A stretch of 35,699 bases of DNA, taken from contig JAGHSJ010000115.1 in assembly GCA_018065935.1 (NCBI GenBank), positions 1 to 35,699 on the forward strand, written 5' to 3'. Of the stretch, positions 20,687 to 29,530 are shown in pieces. A model generated the notes under the pieces. The model saw only the letters and a list, made by a program, of their open reading frames with translations. It was not told the origin of the DNA and did not search any database. A program made the position numbers and the translations under genes. Within the stretch, counting starts at the first letter, position 1. Each line of letters starts with the position of its first letter. Source of the stretch: Candidatus Kurthia equi. Its GTDB lineage: Bacteria; Bacillota; Bacilli; Bacillales_A; Planococcaceae.

Positions 20687-20714
20687 ATTATACCATATTC
20701 TGATTATTTTGCAA
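20687..20714 (-). promoter_or_regulatory. promoter of the cggR-gapA-pgk-tpiA-gpmI-eno operon
   Basis: TTGCAA (20714-20709), 16-nt spacer, TATAAT (20692-20687). The CggR operator follows downstream. Confidence 0.65.
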
Positions 20715-20795
20715 TAATGGGGTTATTTTCATCCCACACTATATAATCCCTCCAAAATAACATAATTTCTCCCTTTATTTTAGAGGGTCTTCGCC

Positions 20796-21023
20796 TTACT
20801 CGATTTCATCTAATAACGTCACGTAATCCAGTAAGCCTGCTTGAATGATTTTCCCATTCTGCATGACAACTGGTATTTGCATTAAATACCTCTCGTGTAA
20901 ATCATCGTCTTCTTCAATATTGATTTCTTCTATTGTAAATCCCTTGGTCTCTTGTACTAATTTTAATAAACTCATGCCTTCTTCACATAAACGACAATTC
21001 GGTCGACTATAAAAAGTAATCAT
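20796..21023 (-). CDS. glutaredoxin-like thioredoxin-fold protein
   Basis: A 75-residue cytosolic thiol protein. The thioredoxin-fold start MITFYSRPNCRLC has a CxxC pair at Cys10 and Cys13. The cis-proline is in QIPVV, followed by GLLDYVTLL. It is as small as the DUF836/glutaredoxin-like family. The ribosome site AAAGGAG lies a little far (about 12 nt) from the ATG at 21023. Its place just ahead of cggR recurs in Bacillales. The partner substrate is unknown. Confidence 0.85.
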   Translation of the reverse strand: MITFYSRPNCRLCEEGMSLLKLVQETKGFTIEEINIEEDDDLHERYLMQIPVVMQNGKIIQAGLLDYVTLLDEIE

Positions 21024-21414
21024 CTACTGGCCGCTCCTTTATCATTGAATAGTATTTCCACAATTGAAAAGAACCTAATAAATTACGGTTATTGCTTAAT
21101 AACTATTATTATAGAAGAAACTCAATTTTTTTCACATTAAAAAGGCTCTATTTTCATATAAATCTCTCCCTCAAATTTCAAGAACCTTCCATTTCATCTT
21201 CACTCTTCTCTAAATAAACGACTCGCTTTCATCATGTATTTGAACCTATTGATCATCGAACAGATTTTTTCAGCATAAAGAAATACGTATTATTCATATC
21301 AATTTGGTTTTAGTCAATAAACCATCTAAAACATAAAAAATGCACCTCCAATTTAATGGGGTGCACTTCCACACATACGATTTCTGTTTTTAGGTAATGC
21401 GTTCTTTTAATGTT
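21024..21414. other. gene-free stretch upstream of the glutaredoxin-like gene
   Basis: It holds a possible -10 TATAAT (21113-21108) with only a poor -35. An inverted repeat GTTATT-4 nt-AATAAC (21088-21103) lies just downstream of it and could be an operator. The terminator at 21334-21367 is also here. Nothing coding is seen. Confidence 0.4.
21334..21367 (-). terminator. intrinsic terminator of the MucBP surface-protein gene
   Basis: Stem TGCACCCCA/TGGAGGTGCA (21365-21357 with 21350-21341), then TTTTTT on the minus strand. Confidence 0.85.
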
Positions 21415-24400
21415 TTACATTCTACGTCTAAAAATGAATAGTGAAGCTAATAAGATGAGAGCGCCAAATGCTGATAAATATTTTTGTAGTCCATCATCAG
21501 CACCTGTTTGTGGCAACATTGCCGTCTTATTAACTGCATTTGTATCATCTGTTGTTGTGCTTACATTTTTACTGTTCGATGTTTTATTTGACGTATTTGA
21601 ACCTGACGTAGGTGTAGTCCAAGTGCCGCTTAAGTCTGATACTTCGTCAGAACTTGTATTATCAACAACCGGTGTAACTTCTTCAACATTTAAACCACTG
21701 TTAGATGCAGGTGTTTCACCATTATCTGTAGTCACGGTTGCGTCATTTTTTGAATCATCTAGTGTTGCTTTGTCTTCTTTACCAGTATCCGTTGTTGCAT
21801 CATCTTTGTCTTTTGGAACTGGTATTTCTTCATCATCTGTAGAAGGCGTATCTTTTCCATCATTCGTTCCTGTATCTGTTGTACCGACTTTTTTCTCATA
21901 GACATAATCTACAAAAATATCATCTTTCGTATAGACACCAGTTGCGTTCGTTGGATTTTTAGAAGTTACCAATTTGTATACAACACCATCCACTTTAATT
22001 TCTTTCGGAGCTGTAGTTGTATACTTCGCTTTTAATTCGCCTGTTTTTGTCGGTAGCTTTTGTAGCACTTTTCCATCTTTATCTACATGGCGAACAATGA
22101 CATTTCCTTTTTCTGCTGTTTGAAGCTCATATACATAATTTACAACAATGTCTTTACCTGTATATTCTCCACTCGCATTCGTTGGAGTTGCGACTAATTT
22201 ATAGGTTTTTCCGTCGACTGTCAGTGTGTCATATTTAGTCGTCGTATATTTACTTTTGATTGCGCCACTTAAAATTTCATTTTTTTTAAGTTCTGTTCCA
22301 TCTTTTGTTTTATACGTGACAGTTACTGAACCGTATGGGCGATAAACATAATCTACATTGATATTTCCTAACTTGTATTCCCCCTTACTATTGTTTGGAA
22401 CTTCTATTCTTTGATAGTATTTTCCATCCTTCATATACACTGCTACTGCTGATGTTTGATACGTTTCTCCAACATTACCTGTTAGTTGTTCTTTTGTAGC
22501 TAAAACATTTCCAGCTTCATCAACATAGCGAACGGTTACCGTACCTTCCTCCTTCACTTCTGGAGTTGTACGTGGTTTATAAACAAAAATTACTGGTTGA
22601 TTGCTCGCCGCATACGTTCCATCTACTTTTGCTGGTGTTGTCACTAGCTCATAAATTACACCATCTTTTTCATACGTAGCTGGGGCTGTATGTGTAAATG
22701 GTTCACCTACTGTACCTGTTAATTTATCAGTAAATAGTGGGCTTCCTTCTTCATCACCTTCTACGACATAGCTTATATTCACCTCTGCTTGTGTTTCTGG
22801 TGCTTCTTTCACTTTGTAAACAAAAATTACTGGTTGATTGCTCGCCGCATACGTTCCATCTACTTTTGCTGGTGTTGTCACTAGCTCATACTCGACACCA
22901 TCTTTTTCATACGTAGCTGGAGCTGTATGTGTAAATGGTTCGCCTACTTTATCTGTTTTTTTATCAGTAAATAATGGCGTTCCTTCTTCATCACCTTCTA
23001 CGACATAACTTATATTAAAGTCACTATATTTAATTTCTTTATAATAAAATTTAAATGTTTGCGGTGTTTCTTTGTACACTTCACTCACGCTATTTTCCTC
23101 TGTAACTAATTCATATTCCACACCATCTTTTTCATACGTAGCTGGGGCTGTATGCGTAAATGGATCTCCTAACTTCCCTTCTTTTGTTTCACTAAATAGT
23201 GCAGGTTCATTGTCTTCTCCTTCAATTAAATATTGAACAGTGATTTCTTTGGCAGCTGCCACTTTTACTTGTTTCAATAAAGGGATTGCATATGCACCTG
23301 TATTATCTTTAATCTCTTCTGGTAATAATCCGACATTATCTGCCTCGGCATCCGTTGCAGAATACACATAGGCAATATCTAATGTTTTGCCTGCATAGTC
23401 GCCAATTGATGTTTTCAATTGAGCTAAAGTCATCGCTGGTAACCATTCTTCAGCTGTTGCTTCTTTTACACGAACACGTAAATTTTCATTGTCCACTTCA
23501 ACTGTTTGTGGTTTTCCAGATGCATCTGCAAACATTGATACACCCTCATCTTCGATTTTGATACTGTCTTCTCCAAGTAAATCATCAAAATCATTTACCT
23601 CTGGATCAAAGTTAAAATCAACTGCTTTTTCCATTGTTATCGTTGGGCGCGTTGTATTTAATGCAAACTTTGAAATTTCTGGTGTCAATACATTTTTCAC
23701 GCCATCAATTTCATCATTTAAAGCCGCATCTCCCCATGCCCTAGCCTTTACAACTGTCAAACCTGATCTTGGATTAGTTTCCGTTTGTAGCATATAGAAT
23801 TTTACTTTGGTTGTCTTTTCTTTGTCATCCATTCTTTCAGAGGTTGTTGCTGTAAACTCTTCTAAACCATTACGATAGAACCCATTTAAATTTACAGATC
23901 CACCGACCCCCATCACAATTCCCTCTCTACTTTTTGTCTTAACAGCACGCAATAAAGTATTCATTTCACTAGTAAATTTATTAGCTGCTATCTCCATACC
24001 ATTTATTTTATTATTGAAAGCAGGAGCTATATTATTTGCAGGATCTAAACTACGATACCCATTCATTCCTTCATCACTTAAACGATTATAAGAGTATTCC
24101 GTTAAGTGCAAGGAAACCTTCGTATCAATATAATATTTGGAGTTTGTTGCTTTCCCAACTACAGGGTTATTATCTTCGTCTAAAACATCTAAATACACAT
24201 TCGGTGTATTTGTATTGTGTTCTGTTTTTGAACGCATCAATAATGTAATATCATCTCGTGCAGCATTATAACGTGTAGGAATGACAAAATTATTTTTATC
24301 ACTTAATAAATAATCAGAAACTTTATTTGTTTCATTGTAACCAATTGTATCTGGGAACAATATATTTGTATTGTATTGATAATTATTATTTTGACCTGAA

Positions 24401-24987
24401 ACCCCATCCCCTACATATAAATAAGAAAAGAAGAGTGGTTTTATAGGGTACGTTCCTGTTTGAGCTCCAAAACTATCTGGCACTTGAGGCACGTTTTCAG
24501 TTACACGAAAAATTTTATCTGCAGGTGTTGTTTCATATTCTGTATACGGATCTGGCGTTGTGATTAAATTAGCATGTGAATCAAATTTTTTTAAGATAAT
24601 AGTTGAATTTCCCCGCTCAGCTGCTCGTAGATAATTATAGGGATTTTCCCCGTATCGATTACTAATAATATTTGACATCTCTGGTGAGAAATTATATTTC
24701 ATATAAAATTCGTTATACGTCAATTCTGAATCTGGGCCATCTTGATCTCTAGATTTAGTCATTTTCCCACCACCTATGACTGCATCTAATTCTCCTTTAT
24801 CAATTGTTGGATCTTCGAAATAATTTTTACCAATTAAAAAATAATTTTTCTCACGCTCATTTGTTTGTACATTATTATCATTTTCCTCAGCTTTAGAGAT
24901 GATACTCTTAAAAGCTACTTGTACGGAAATTACTAATGTTAGTATTGCAAGTATAGGTAGTAATTTGAATTTTCCTATAAGTAACAC
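21415..24987 (-). CDS. LPXTG cell-wall-anchored protein with six MucBP repeats
   Basis: A surface protein of 1190 residues, probably an adhesin. In order: a signal peptide (about 1-33); a long N-terminal region of unknown fold (34-580); six MucBP repeats (581-650, 656-725, 736-804, 816-882, 887-954, 962-1031), each opening with a pattern like VNISYVVEGD or VTVRYVDEAG and ending in VxYVY; a Ser/Thr/Asp-rich wall-spanning stretch (1033-1155); LPQTG (1158-1162); a hydrophobic anchor; and RRRM. There is no cysteine anywhere. The start is uncertain: the first usable codon is a GTG at 24987 lying right against the GATTGGAG that looks like its ribosome site. A sortase is required and none is encoded in this window. 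Confidence 0.88.
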   Translation of the reverse strand: MLLIGKFKLLPILAILTLVISVQVAFKSIISKAEENDNNVQTNEREKNYFLIGKNYFEDPTIDKGELDAVIGGGKMTKSRDQDGPDSELTYNEFYMKYNFSPEMSNIISNRYGENPYNYLRAAERGNSTIILKKFDSHANLITTPDPYTEYETTPADKIFRVTENVPQVPDSFGAQTGTYPIKPLFFSYLYVGDGVSGQNNNYQYNTNILFPDTIGYNETNKVSDYLLSDKNNFVIPTRYNAARDDITLLMRSKTEHNTNTPNVYLDVLDEDNNPVVGKATNSKYYIDTKVSLHLTEYSYNRLSDEGMNGYRSLDPANNIAPAFNNKINGMEIAANKFTSEMNTLLRAVKTKSREGIVMGVGGSVNLNGFYRNGLEEFTATTSERMDDKEKTTKVKFYMLQTETNPRSGLTVVKARAWGDAALNDEIDGVKNVLTPEISKFALNTTRPTITMEKAVDFNFDPEVNDFDDLLGEDSIKIEDEGVSMFADASGKPQTVEVDNENLRVRVKEATAEEWLPAMTLAQLKTSIGDYAGKTLDIAYVYSATDAEADNVGLLPEEIKDNTGAYAIPLLKQVKVAAAKEITVQYLIEGEDNEPALFSETKEGKLGDPFTHTAPATYEKDGVEYELVTEENSVSEVYKETPQTFKFYYKEIKYSDFNISYVVEGDEEGTPLFTDKKTDKVGEPFTHTAPATYEKDGVEYELVTTPAKVDGTYAASNQPVIFVYKVKEAPETQAEVNISYVVEGDEEGSPLFTDKLTGTVGEPFTHTAPATYEKDGVIYELVTTPAKVDGTYAASNQPVIFVYKPRTTPEVKEEGTVTVRYVDEAGNVLATKEQLTGNVGETYQTSAVAVYMKDGKYYQRIEVPNNSKGEYKLGNINVDYVYRPYGSVTVTYKTKDGTELKKNEILSGAIKSKYTTTKYDTLTVDGKTYKLVATPTNASGEYTGKDIVVNYVYELQTAEKGNVIVRHVDKDGKVLQKLPTKTGELKAKYTTTAPKEIKVDGVVYKLVTSKNPTNATGVYTKDDIFVDYVYEKKVGTTDTGTNDGKDTPSTDDEEIPVPKDKDDATTDTGKEDKATLDDSKNDATVTTDNGETPASNSGLNVEEVTPVVDNTSSDEVSDLSGTWTTPTSGSNTSNKTSNSKNVSTTTDDTNAVNKTAMLPQTGADDGLQKYLSAFGALILLASLFIFRRRM
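21895..23247 (-). repeat. MucBP repeat array (six units)
   Basis: Six units of about 70 codons each. Units 1-3 belong to one subtype (EGDxxxPLFxxK, PFTHTAPATYEKDGV) and units 4-6 to another (YVDxxGxVL, xYTTT). Units 2 (about 23022-22813) and 3 (about 22782-22576) are nearly identical at DNA level, which points to recent duplication. Confidence 0.85.
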
Positions 24988-25202
24988 TCCAATCTAAATT
25001 ATTCTCACTGATTGATATATACCCGCCACAACAACATACCTAATCATTTTATAATACTTTTTAACCAAAATAACGAAAAAGAGTGTTTAATTCATAATGT
25101 TTTTACTATTATATACACTTTAAATAGGTAAAAGTACCTAAAAACAGATGATGTAACTAAGGGTTGAAAAGCATTTTAAAAAATCCCATCACTTTTTGAT
25201 CA

Positions 25203-25237
25203 ATAAAAAAAGAAAAATCGCTGTCACACGATTTTTC
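25203..25237 (-). terminator. intrinsic terminator after the DHA2 transporter gene
   Basis: Stem GAAAAATCG/CGATTTTTC (25237-25229 with 25220-25212), then seven T on the minus strand. Confidence 0.85.
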
Positions 25238-25269
25238 CTCTATCCTAAATATTTGATTCAAAGAGCAGT

Positions 25270-26904
25270 TTATTCTTTCCCTGTCACTCGAATCGTTTTT
25301 TGTGCCACTTTATGTCCAGAAACTTTTACTCTTTTAACGAATAATGCTAAAACAAGTCCTGCTATCGTGATAAACATGGCAATCAAAAATGAATAGTTAA
25401 TCCCGTCAACCATTGCTTGATTTACAAGAGGATCCGCAATTTTCGTTGCTAATTCTTTTGCCTGTTTTAAAATAGTCGGATCTTCTGCTAATTGTTTTCC
25501 ATAGCTTGCCAACTCTTCTTTAGACATTGGTGTGCCTACTTCTGTAGCTGATTTTGCTTTTATTGCTACTTGCTCAGAAATTGTTTTTTTCATGTCAGCT
25601 GCTACTTGTGATTCCACTTCACCCTCAATTCCGGCAGATTGCGTTTTTGTATGATGTGACATAATAGTAATCATTATTGCCGAACCGATTGCCCCAGAAA
25701 CTTGCTGAAGTGTATTATTCATAGCTGTACCATGCGGATTTAAATTCTGTGGTAATTGGTTTAATCCATTGGTCATCATCGGCATCATTACCATAGACAT
25801 CCCAAACATGCGGATTGTATAAGCGAGCATTAAATATATGTATGTTGTTTCTAAAGTCAATTTTGATAAATAGTAGGTTGCTGCTGACACGATTGTAAGG
25901 CCTGTCAACACCAATATTTTCGGACCATATTTATCAAATAATTTACCTGTAACTGGTGACATTAAGCCCATCACAACTGCACCTGGTAACATTAATAGTC
26001 CCGAATCAAGCGGGGTAAAACCACGAATATTTTGTAAGTAAATGGGGGTTAAAAGCATGCCTGAAAACATAGCCATCGAAATAATGACGGATATAACGGA
26101 TGATAATGCGAACATCGGATACTTATAGATATGAAAATCCAACATAGGTTGTTTCATTTTACTTTGCTTTAAGACAAATAAAATAAGTGAAATCATACCG
26201 ATTGAAATGGTTCCCCACACTTCAAATGCATCCCATCCTGCTGAACTTGCCGTACTGAAGCCATATAATAATCCACCGAAACCAATGGTTGAAAGGATTA
26301 ATGATATAACGCTTAATTTAACCTTTCTTGTTTCCATGACATTCTCAAGTTTAAATATGGCGACAATTAATACTAGAATGGCTAAAGGAAGAATCATTTC
26401 AAATAATACATGCCAAGAATAATTTTCGACAATCCAGCCCGATAAAGTTGGGCCAATTGCTGGAGCAGTAATCATAACGAGCCCAAATATCCCCATAACT
26501 GATCCCCGTTTTTCAAGAGGGAAGGATACTAACATAACGTTCATAAGTAAAGGTCCCATAATGGCACCACCAGCGGCTTGAACCATTCGAGCTACGACTA
26601 GCATTTCAAATGACTGTGACCAAACTGCCAATGCAGTCCCTAGTGTAAAAAGGGATAAAGATGTAATAAATAACGTTCTGTTTTTAATTCGAGTAATAAA
26701 GAAAGCACTTGCCGGTATTAAAATACCTGAAACAAGCATATAACCTGTCGTAAGCCATTGAACAGTAGGAGCCTCTACATTAAATTCCTTCATAATAGAA
26801 GGTAGCGCCACATTTAATAAAGTATTATTTAGTAATGCGATGAATGCACCTATAAATAATAAAATAATCATTGTGTATGGCGGCTTTTTATGCAAATTAA
26901 CCAT
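25270..26904 (-). CDS. DHA2-family (EmrB/QacA/LmrB-like) multidrug efflux MFS transporter
   Basis: A proton-driven drug exporter with 544 residues and about 14 membrane helices. The first helix carries FIALLNNTLLNVALPSI and the early loops hold WLTTGYMLVSGILIP, both typical of the LmrB/EmrB group. Motif C in helix 5 is seen as GLVMITAPAIGPTLSGWI. A soluble stretch at about 430-500 (Lys/Glu-rich) lies between the last helices. The ATG at 26904 has AGAGGGAATGAAAT upstream. A TetR regulator is encoded divergently, a common arrangement for inducible efflux. The drug range cannot be read from sequence. Confidence 0.92.
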   Translation of the reverse strand: MVNLHKKPPYTMIILLFIGAFIALLNNTLLNVALPSIMKEFNVEAPTVQWLTTGYMLVSGILIPASAFFITRIKNRTLFITSLSLFTLGTALAVWSQSFEMLVVARMVQAAGGAIMGPLLMNVMLVSFPLEKRGSVMGIFGLVMITAPAIGPTLSGWIVENYSWHVLFEMILPLAILVLIVAIFKLENVMETRKVKLSVISLILSTIGFGGLLYGFSTASSAGWDAFEVWGTISIGMISLILFVLKQSKMKQPMLDFHIYKYPMFALSSVISVIISMAMFSGMLLTPIYLQNIRGFTPLDSGLLMLPGAVVMGLMSPVTGKLFDKYGPKILVLTGLTIVSAATYYLSKLTLETTYIYLMLAYTIRMFGMSMVMMPMMTNGLNQLPQNLNPHGTAMNNTLQQVSGAIGSAIMITIMSHHTKTQSAGIEGEVESQVAADMKKTISEQVAIKAKSATEVGTPMSKEELASYGKQLAEDPTILKQAKELATKIADPLVNQAMVDGINYSFLIAMFITIAGLVLALFVKRVKVSGHKVAQKTIRVTGKE

Positions 26905-26957
26905 ATTTCATTCCCTCTTTAATAAAAAATTTTCTCTTTTAAGCGCTTCCGTCCCCT

Positions 26958-26986
26958 ATAATATACTCACAGTCCAATTTTGGCAA
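26958..26986 (-). promoter_or_regulatory. promoter of the efflux transporter
   Basis: TTGCCA (26986-26981), 17-nt spacer, TATTAT (26963-26958). The -35 box overlaps the left arm of the inverted repeat at 26983-27019. Confidence 0.5.
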
Positions 26987-27019
26987 AGGATAAAGAAGAT
27001 AGGATTAAAAATCCTTTGC
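26983..27019. promoter_or_regulatory. nested inverted repeats, probable TetR operator
   Basis: GCAAAGGAT (26983-26991) and ATCCTTTGC (27011-27019) form a perfect 9-bp inverted repeat. A second palindrome AGGATTAAAAATCCT lies at 27001-27015. The site sits between the divergent genes. Confidence 0.5.
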
Positions 27020-27078
27020 TATTGCTCTATTTTTGTTTTAAAATAACATTATACTACGAGTTAAAAAAAGGTGGGTTT

Positions 27079-27990
27079 ATGAATAATCGAAAAAGACAGG
27101 TGATTCTTGCATCACTCAAATTATTTGTTGAAAAAGGATTTAACAGCACGTCGATTCAAGATATCCTCGATGAGGCACATATATCCAAGGGCACCTTTTA
27201 CAATTACTTTTCTTCTAAAAAAGATTGTCTAAGTGCAATTCTTGATATCGGTAGCTCTGATGCAGCACTTCGTAAAGCGGAATTATTAATAGGAAAAAGT
27301 TTAAGCGATAAAGATGTGCTAGCATCTCAAATCGAAACGATTATGCAAGTAAATAAAGAGCGTAATCTATTACCTATCTTTGAATCTATATTACATTCTG
27401 GTGATATAGAGCTGAAGAGTACGGTTCAGAAGTATCATATGAAAGAGATAGAGTGGTTATCTAAACGTCTTTTAGATGTGTATGGTCCATGCATTGTTTT
27501 ATATCGTTATGATGCGACGATTCTTCTATTTGGTATGATTAATCAATTACTTCATATTGGAACAGCCATTAAAGTTGAAAACACTTCACCAATTGATGCC
27601 ATCAAATATGCATTGAGACAGTTGGATACTTTACTTCCATCCTTAATTGCAAACAAAGATGCATTTATAGGGAAGGATTTACAACGTTTCATATGTGAAA
27701 ATAGAGATCATGAACCAATGACTTCAGAAGAAATTCTAAACCAGTTAATTGGCTTCCGCTTGGTGTTAGAAAGCGATTTAAATGAAGCTTGTATCGAGTT
27801 CACCGATTGTTTAATCGAAGAATTTTCCAGTGAAAAACCTCGTTATTACATTATTAGCTCTATCGCCTATAAATTTTATGATAGCTTCCGTGATTCCAAA
27901 CATGAACTTGAAGCAATTGAAATTGCGAATAGTATTTGGCAAATTACACGTGCTTATAAAGAACGTAAACGCGAAAAACAACTACAATAA
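27079..27990 (+). CDS. TetR/AcrR family transcriptional regulator
   Basis: A repressor that probably controls the divergent efflux gene. It has 303 residues, longer than the usual 190 or so. The N-terminal helix-turn-helix is clear (FVEKGFNSTSIQDILDEA, then ISKGTFYNYFSSKKD, about 14-50). The remaining 250 residues are helical and should bind ligand and dimerise. They include an extra C-terminal block of about 100 residues. The ATG at 27079 has AAAGGTGGG upstream; the open frame extends further 5' but crosses the operator. A terminator follows. Confidence 0.9.
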   Translation: MNNRKRQVILASLKLFVEKGFNSTSIQDILDEAHISKGTFYNYFSSKKDCLSAILDIGSSDAALRKAELLIGKSLSDKDVLASQIETIMQVNKERNLLPIFESILHSGDIELKSTVQKYHMKEIEWLSKRLLDVYGPCIVLYRYDATILLFGMINQLLHIGTAIKVENTSPIDAIKYALRQLDTLLPSLIANKDAFIGKDLQRFICENRDHEPMTSEEILNQLIGFRLVLESDLNEACIEFTDCLIEEFSSEKPRYYIISSIAYKFYDSFRDSKHELEAIEIANSIWQITRAYKERKREKQLQ

Positions 27991-27995
27991 AGTAA

Positions 27996-28034
27996 AAATC
28001 CTCTTTCGATTTATTAGCGAAGAAGGATTTTTTT
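27996..28034 (+). terminator. intrinsic terminator after the TetR gene
   Basis: Stem AAATCCTCTTTCG/CGAAGAAGGATTT (27996-28008 with 28018-28030), then a T-run. Confidence 0.85.
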
Positions 28035-28093
28035 ATATTAAGAAAACAATTATAGATTATTAGTTTATTTATTCTAATTAAGGGAATTTATGC

Positions 28094-28130
28094 AAAGAAA
28101 AAGCAAAACTCATACGAACGAGTTTTGCTT
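28094..28130 (-). terminator. intrinsic terminator after tRNA-Arg
   Basis: Minus-strand stem AAGCAAAACTC/GAGTTTTGCTT (28130-28120 with 28111-28101), then TTTTTC. Confidence 0.85.
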
Positions 28131-28135
28131 CAAAA

Positions 28136-28207
28136 TGCCCTAGGAGGGAATCGAACCCCCATCATCAGAATCGGAATCTAACATTCTATCCATTAAACTA
28201 CTAGGGC
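28136..28207 (-). tRNA. tRNA-Arg (anticodon CCG)
   Basis: 72 nt. The acceptor stem is GCCCTAG/CTAGGGC. The anticodon stem TTAGA/TCTGA has loop TTCCGAT, giving anticodon CCG, which reads CGG. The T-arm is GGGGGTTCGATTCCCTC. The 3' CCA is not encoded: discriminator A is followed by TTT. Confidence 0.96.
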
Positions 28208-28217
28208 GTACTTAGTT

Positions 28218-28246
28218 ATTATACAAAGATAAGGCGTTAAAAACAA
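28218..28246 (-). promoter_or_regulatory. promoter of tRNA-Arg
   Basis: TTGTTT (28246-28241), 17-nt spacer, TATAAT (28223-28218), just upstream of the tRNA 5' end. Confidence 0.6.
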
Positions 28247-28355
28247 TACGATTCCTTGAATGTAGCTAAACTTTACGTTTAGGACGCGCACTTTATCTAG
28301 AAAAATTAAGAAAATAAGTTCTTCTAGAATATTGTTAAAGTAATCGAACGATTCA

Positions 28356-28372
28356 TTTGACCTTATTTGACT
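28356..28372 (+). promoter_or_regulatory. CtsR heat-shock operator of clpP
   Basis: TTTGACC-TTA-TTTGACT, read on the other strand as AGTCAAA-TAA-GGTCAAA. It matches the CtsR heptad direct repeat exactly and overlaps the clpP -35 box. Confidence 0.85.
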
Positions 28373-28386
28373 AAGCAAGGTACAAT
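28357..28386 (+). promoter_or_regulatory. promoter of clpP
   Basis: TTGACC (28357-28362), 18-nt spacer, TACAAT (28381-28386). Confidence 0.6.
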
Positions 28387-28437
28387 AGACTTAACGCTGA
28401 TATACTTCAGTAATTAGATTGAACGGAGGAGAATTAA

Positions 28438-29031
28438 ATGAATTTAATTCCTACAGTAATCGAAACAACGAATCGCGGAGAACGTGCATATGATATCTAC
28501 TCACGTCTTTTAAAAGACCGTATCATAATGTTAGGTAGCGCTATTGATGACAACGTGGCAAATGCTATCGTATCTCAACTACTATTTTTAGAAGCTGAAG
28601 ATCCAGAAAAAGATATCCACCTTTATATTAATTCTCCTGGCGGTAGTGTAACTGCTGGTATGGCAATTTTTGATACAATGCAATTCATCAAACCTGATGT
28701 ACAAACAATTTGTATCGGTATGGCTGCATCAATGGGTTCTTTCCTATTAACAGCTGGTGCAAAAGGTAAACGCTATGCATTACCTAATGCAGAAATTATG
28801 ATTCACCAACCACTTGGTGGTGCTCAAGGACAAGCAACTGAGATTGAAATTGCTGCTCGTCATATTTTAAAAACTCGTGAGAAATTAAATAATATTCTTG
28901 CTGAACGTACTGGTCAACCAGTTGAAATCATCGAAAAAGATACAGATCGTGATAATTTCATGTCTGCTGAAGAAGCACTTGAATATGGTCTTATCGACAA
29001 AATCATGGTTAGCAACGGCGAGAAAAAATAA
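28438..29031 (+). CDS. clpP: ATP-dependent Clp protease proteolytic subunit ClpP
   Basis: ClpP is a serine protease that forms a tetradecamer and degrades substrates fed by ClpC, ClpE or ClpX, including proteins tagged by tmRNA. It has 197 residues. The catalytic triad is Ser98 ([10 protein letters not shown]), His123 (MIHQPLGG) and Asp172 (TDRDNF). The N-terminus [11 protein letters not shown] is the family start. The ATG at 28438 has GGAGGAG upstream. The CtsR box indicates stress control. A strong terminator follows. Confidence 0.98.
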   Translation: MNLIPTVIETTNRGERAYDIYSRLLKDRIIMLGSAIDDNVANAIVSQLLFLEAEDPEKDIHLYINSPGGSVTAGMAIFDTMQFIKPDVQTICIGMAASMGSFLLTAGAKGKRYALPNAEIMIHQPLGGAQGQATEIEIAARHILKTREKLNNILAERTGQPVEIIEKDTDRDNFMSAEEALEYGLIDKIMVSNGEKK

Positions 29032-29040
29032 TGCCCTTTA

Positions 29041-29077
29041 AAAAGAAAGTAATCGCTTGTCGATTACTTTCTTTTTT
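29041..29077 (+). terminator. intrinsic terminator after clpP
   Basis: Stem AAAAGAAAGTAATCG/CGATTACTTTCTTTT (29041-29055 with 29061-29075). Confidence 0.85.
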
Positions 29078-29086
29078 ATTTCCACT

Positions 29087-29128
29087 AAAAAAAGGTGAAC
29101 CACATTCATATGTGATTCACCTTTTTTT
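29087..29128 (-). terminator. near-symmetric terminator downstream of the 106-residue gene
   Basis: A long stem AAAAAAAGGTGAA...TTCACCTTTTTTT has T-runs on both strands, so it may also back up clpP termination. Confidence 0.85.
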
Positions 29129-29137
29129 AAAATTAGA

Positions 29138-29458
29138 TTATTTATAAACTACTGATTTTAGTTCGTTTAATTCATAGAAAGAAACGCCTGATTTAGAACC
29201 AATGTTACCTGCTTTTAAAGCTTTACGGAAAATAATTTTTGAAGTAGTTTCTGCACCATTTAATTGAGCTGTTGCAGTGAATACATCGATATCTTCAGTT
29301 GGTGTAGGTGCTACATTTGTATAACCTAATTTATTTAAGATTGCTTTAACTTGGAAGTCACGAGCAAGTTCAAAGTCGATTAGTTCTGAAATCGCTAAAT
29401 CTACAATTTCCTCTTTTTGACCTTCAGTTTGCACATGCGCTACAATCGTAATTTCCAT
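29138..29458 (-). CDS. uncharacterised 106-residue protein
   Basis: I do not recognise a family. The start MEITIVAHVQTEG at 29458 has AGGAGG ten bases upstream and is preferred to the frame opening at 29485. The protein is soluble with no signal peptide or membrane segment. It has a helical middle (EEIVDLAISELIDFELA), alternating beta-like strands (FTATAQLNGAETTSKIIF), and an ending GVSFYELNELKSVVYK. It has its own promoter and terminator and appears monocistronic, which supports it as a real gene. Confidence 0.7.
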   Translation of the reverse strand: MEITIVAHVQTEGQKEEIVDLAISELIDFELARDFQVKAILNKLGYTNVAPTPTEDIDVFTATAQLNGAETTSKIIFRKALKAGNIGSKSGVSFYELNELKSVVYK

Positions 29459-29502
29459 TGTATATATTCCTCCTATAGTGTACATAAATTATATTTATCT
29501 CT

Positions 29503-29530
29503 ATTTTAGCACTCCATTATTATTAATCAA
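29503..29530 (-). promoter_or_regulatory. promoter of the 106-residue gene
   Basis: TTGATT (29530-29525), 16-nt spacer, TAAAAT (29508-29503). Confidence 0.4.

Noticed and set aside
26936..26952. AAGCGCTT near the efflux promoter as a CcpA cre site
   Set aside because: Only the core is present. The outer TG and CA of the cre consensus are missing.
28193..28378. 61-residue frame opposite the clpP promoter region
   Set aside because: It overlaps the tRNA gene and the CtsR box and lacks a ribosome site.
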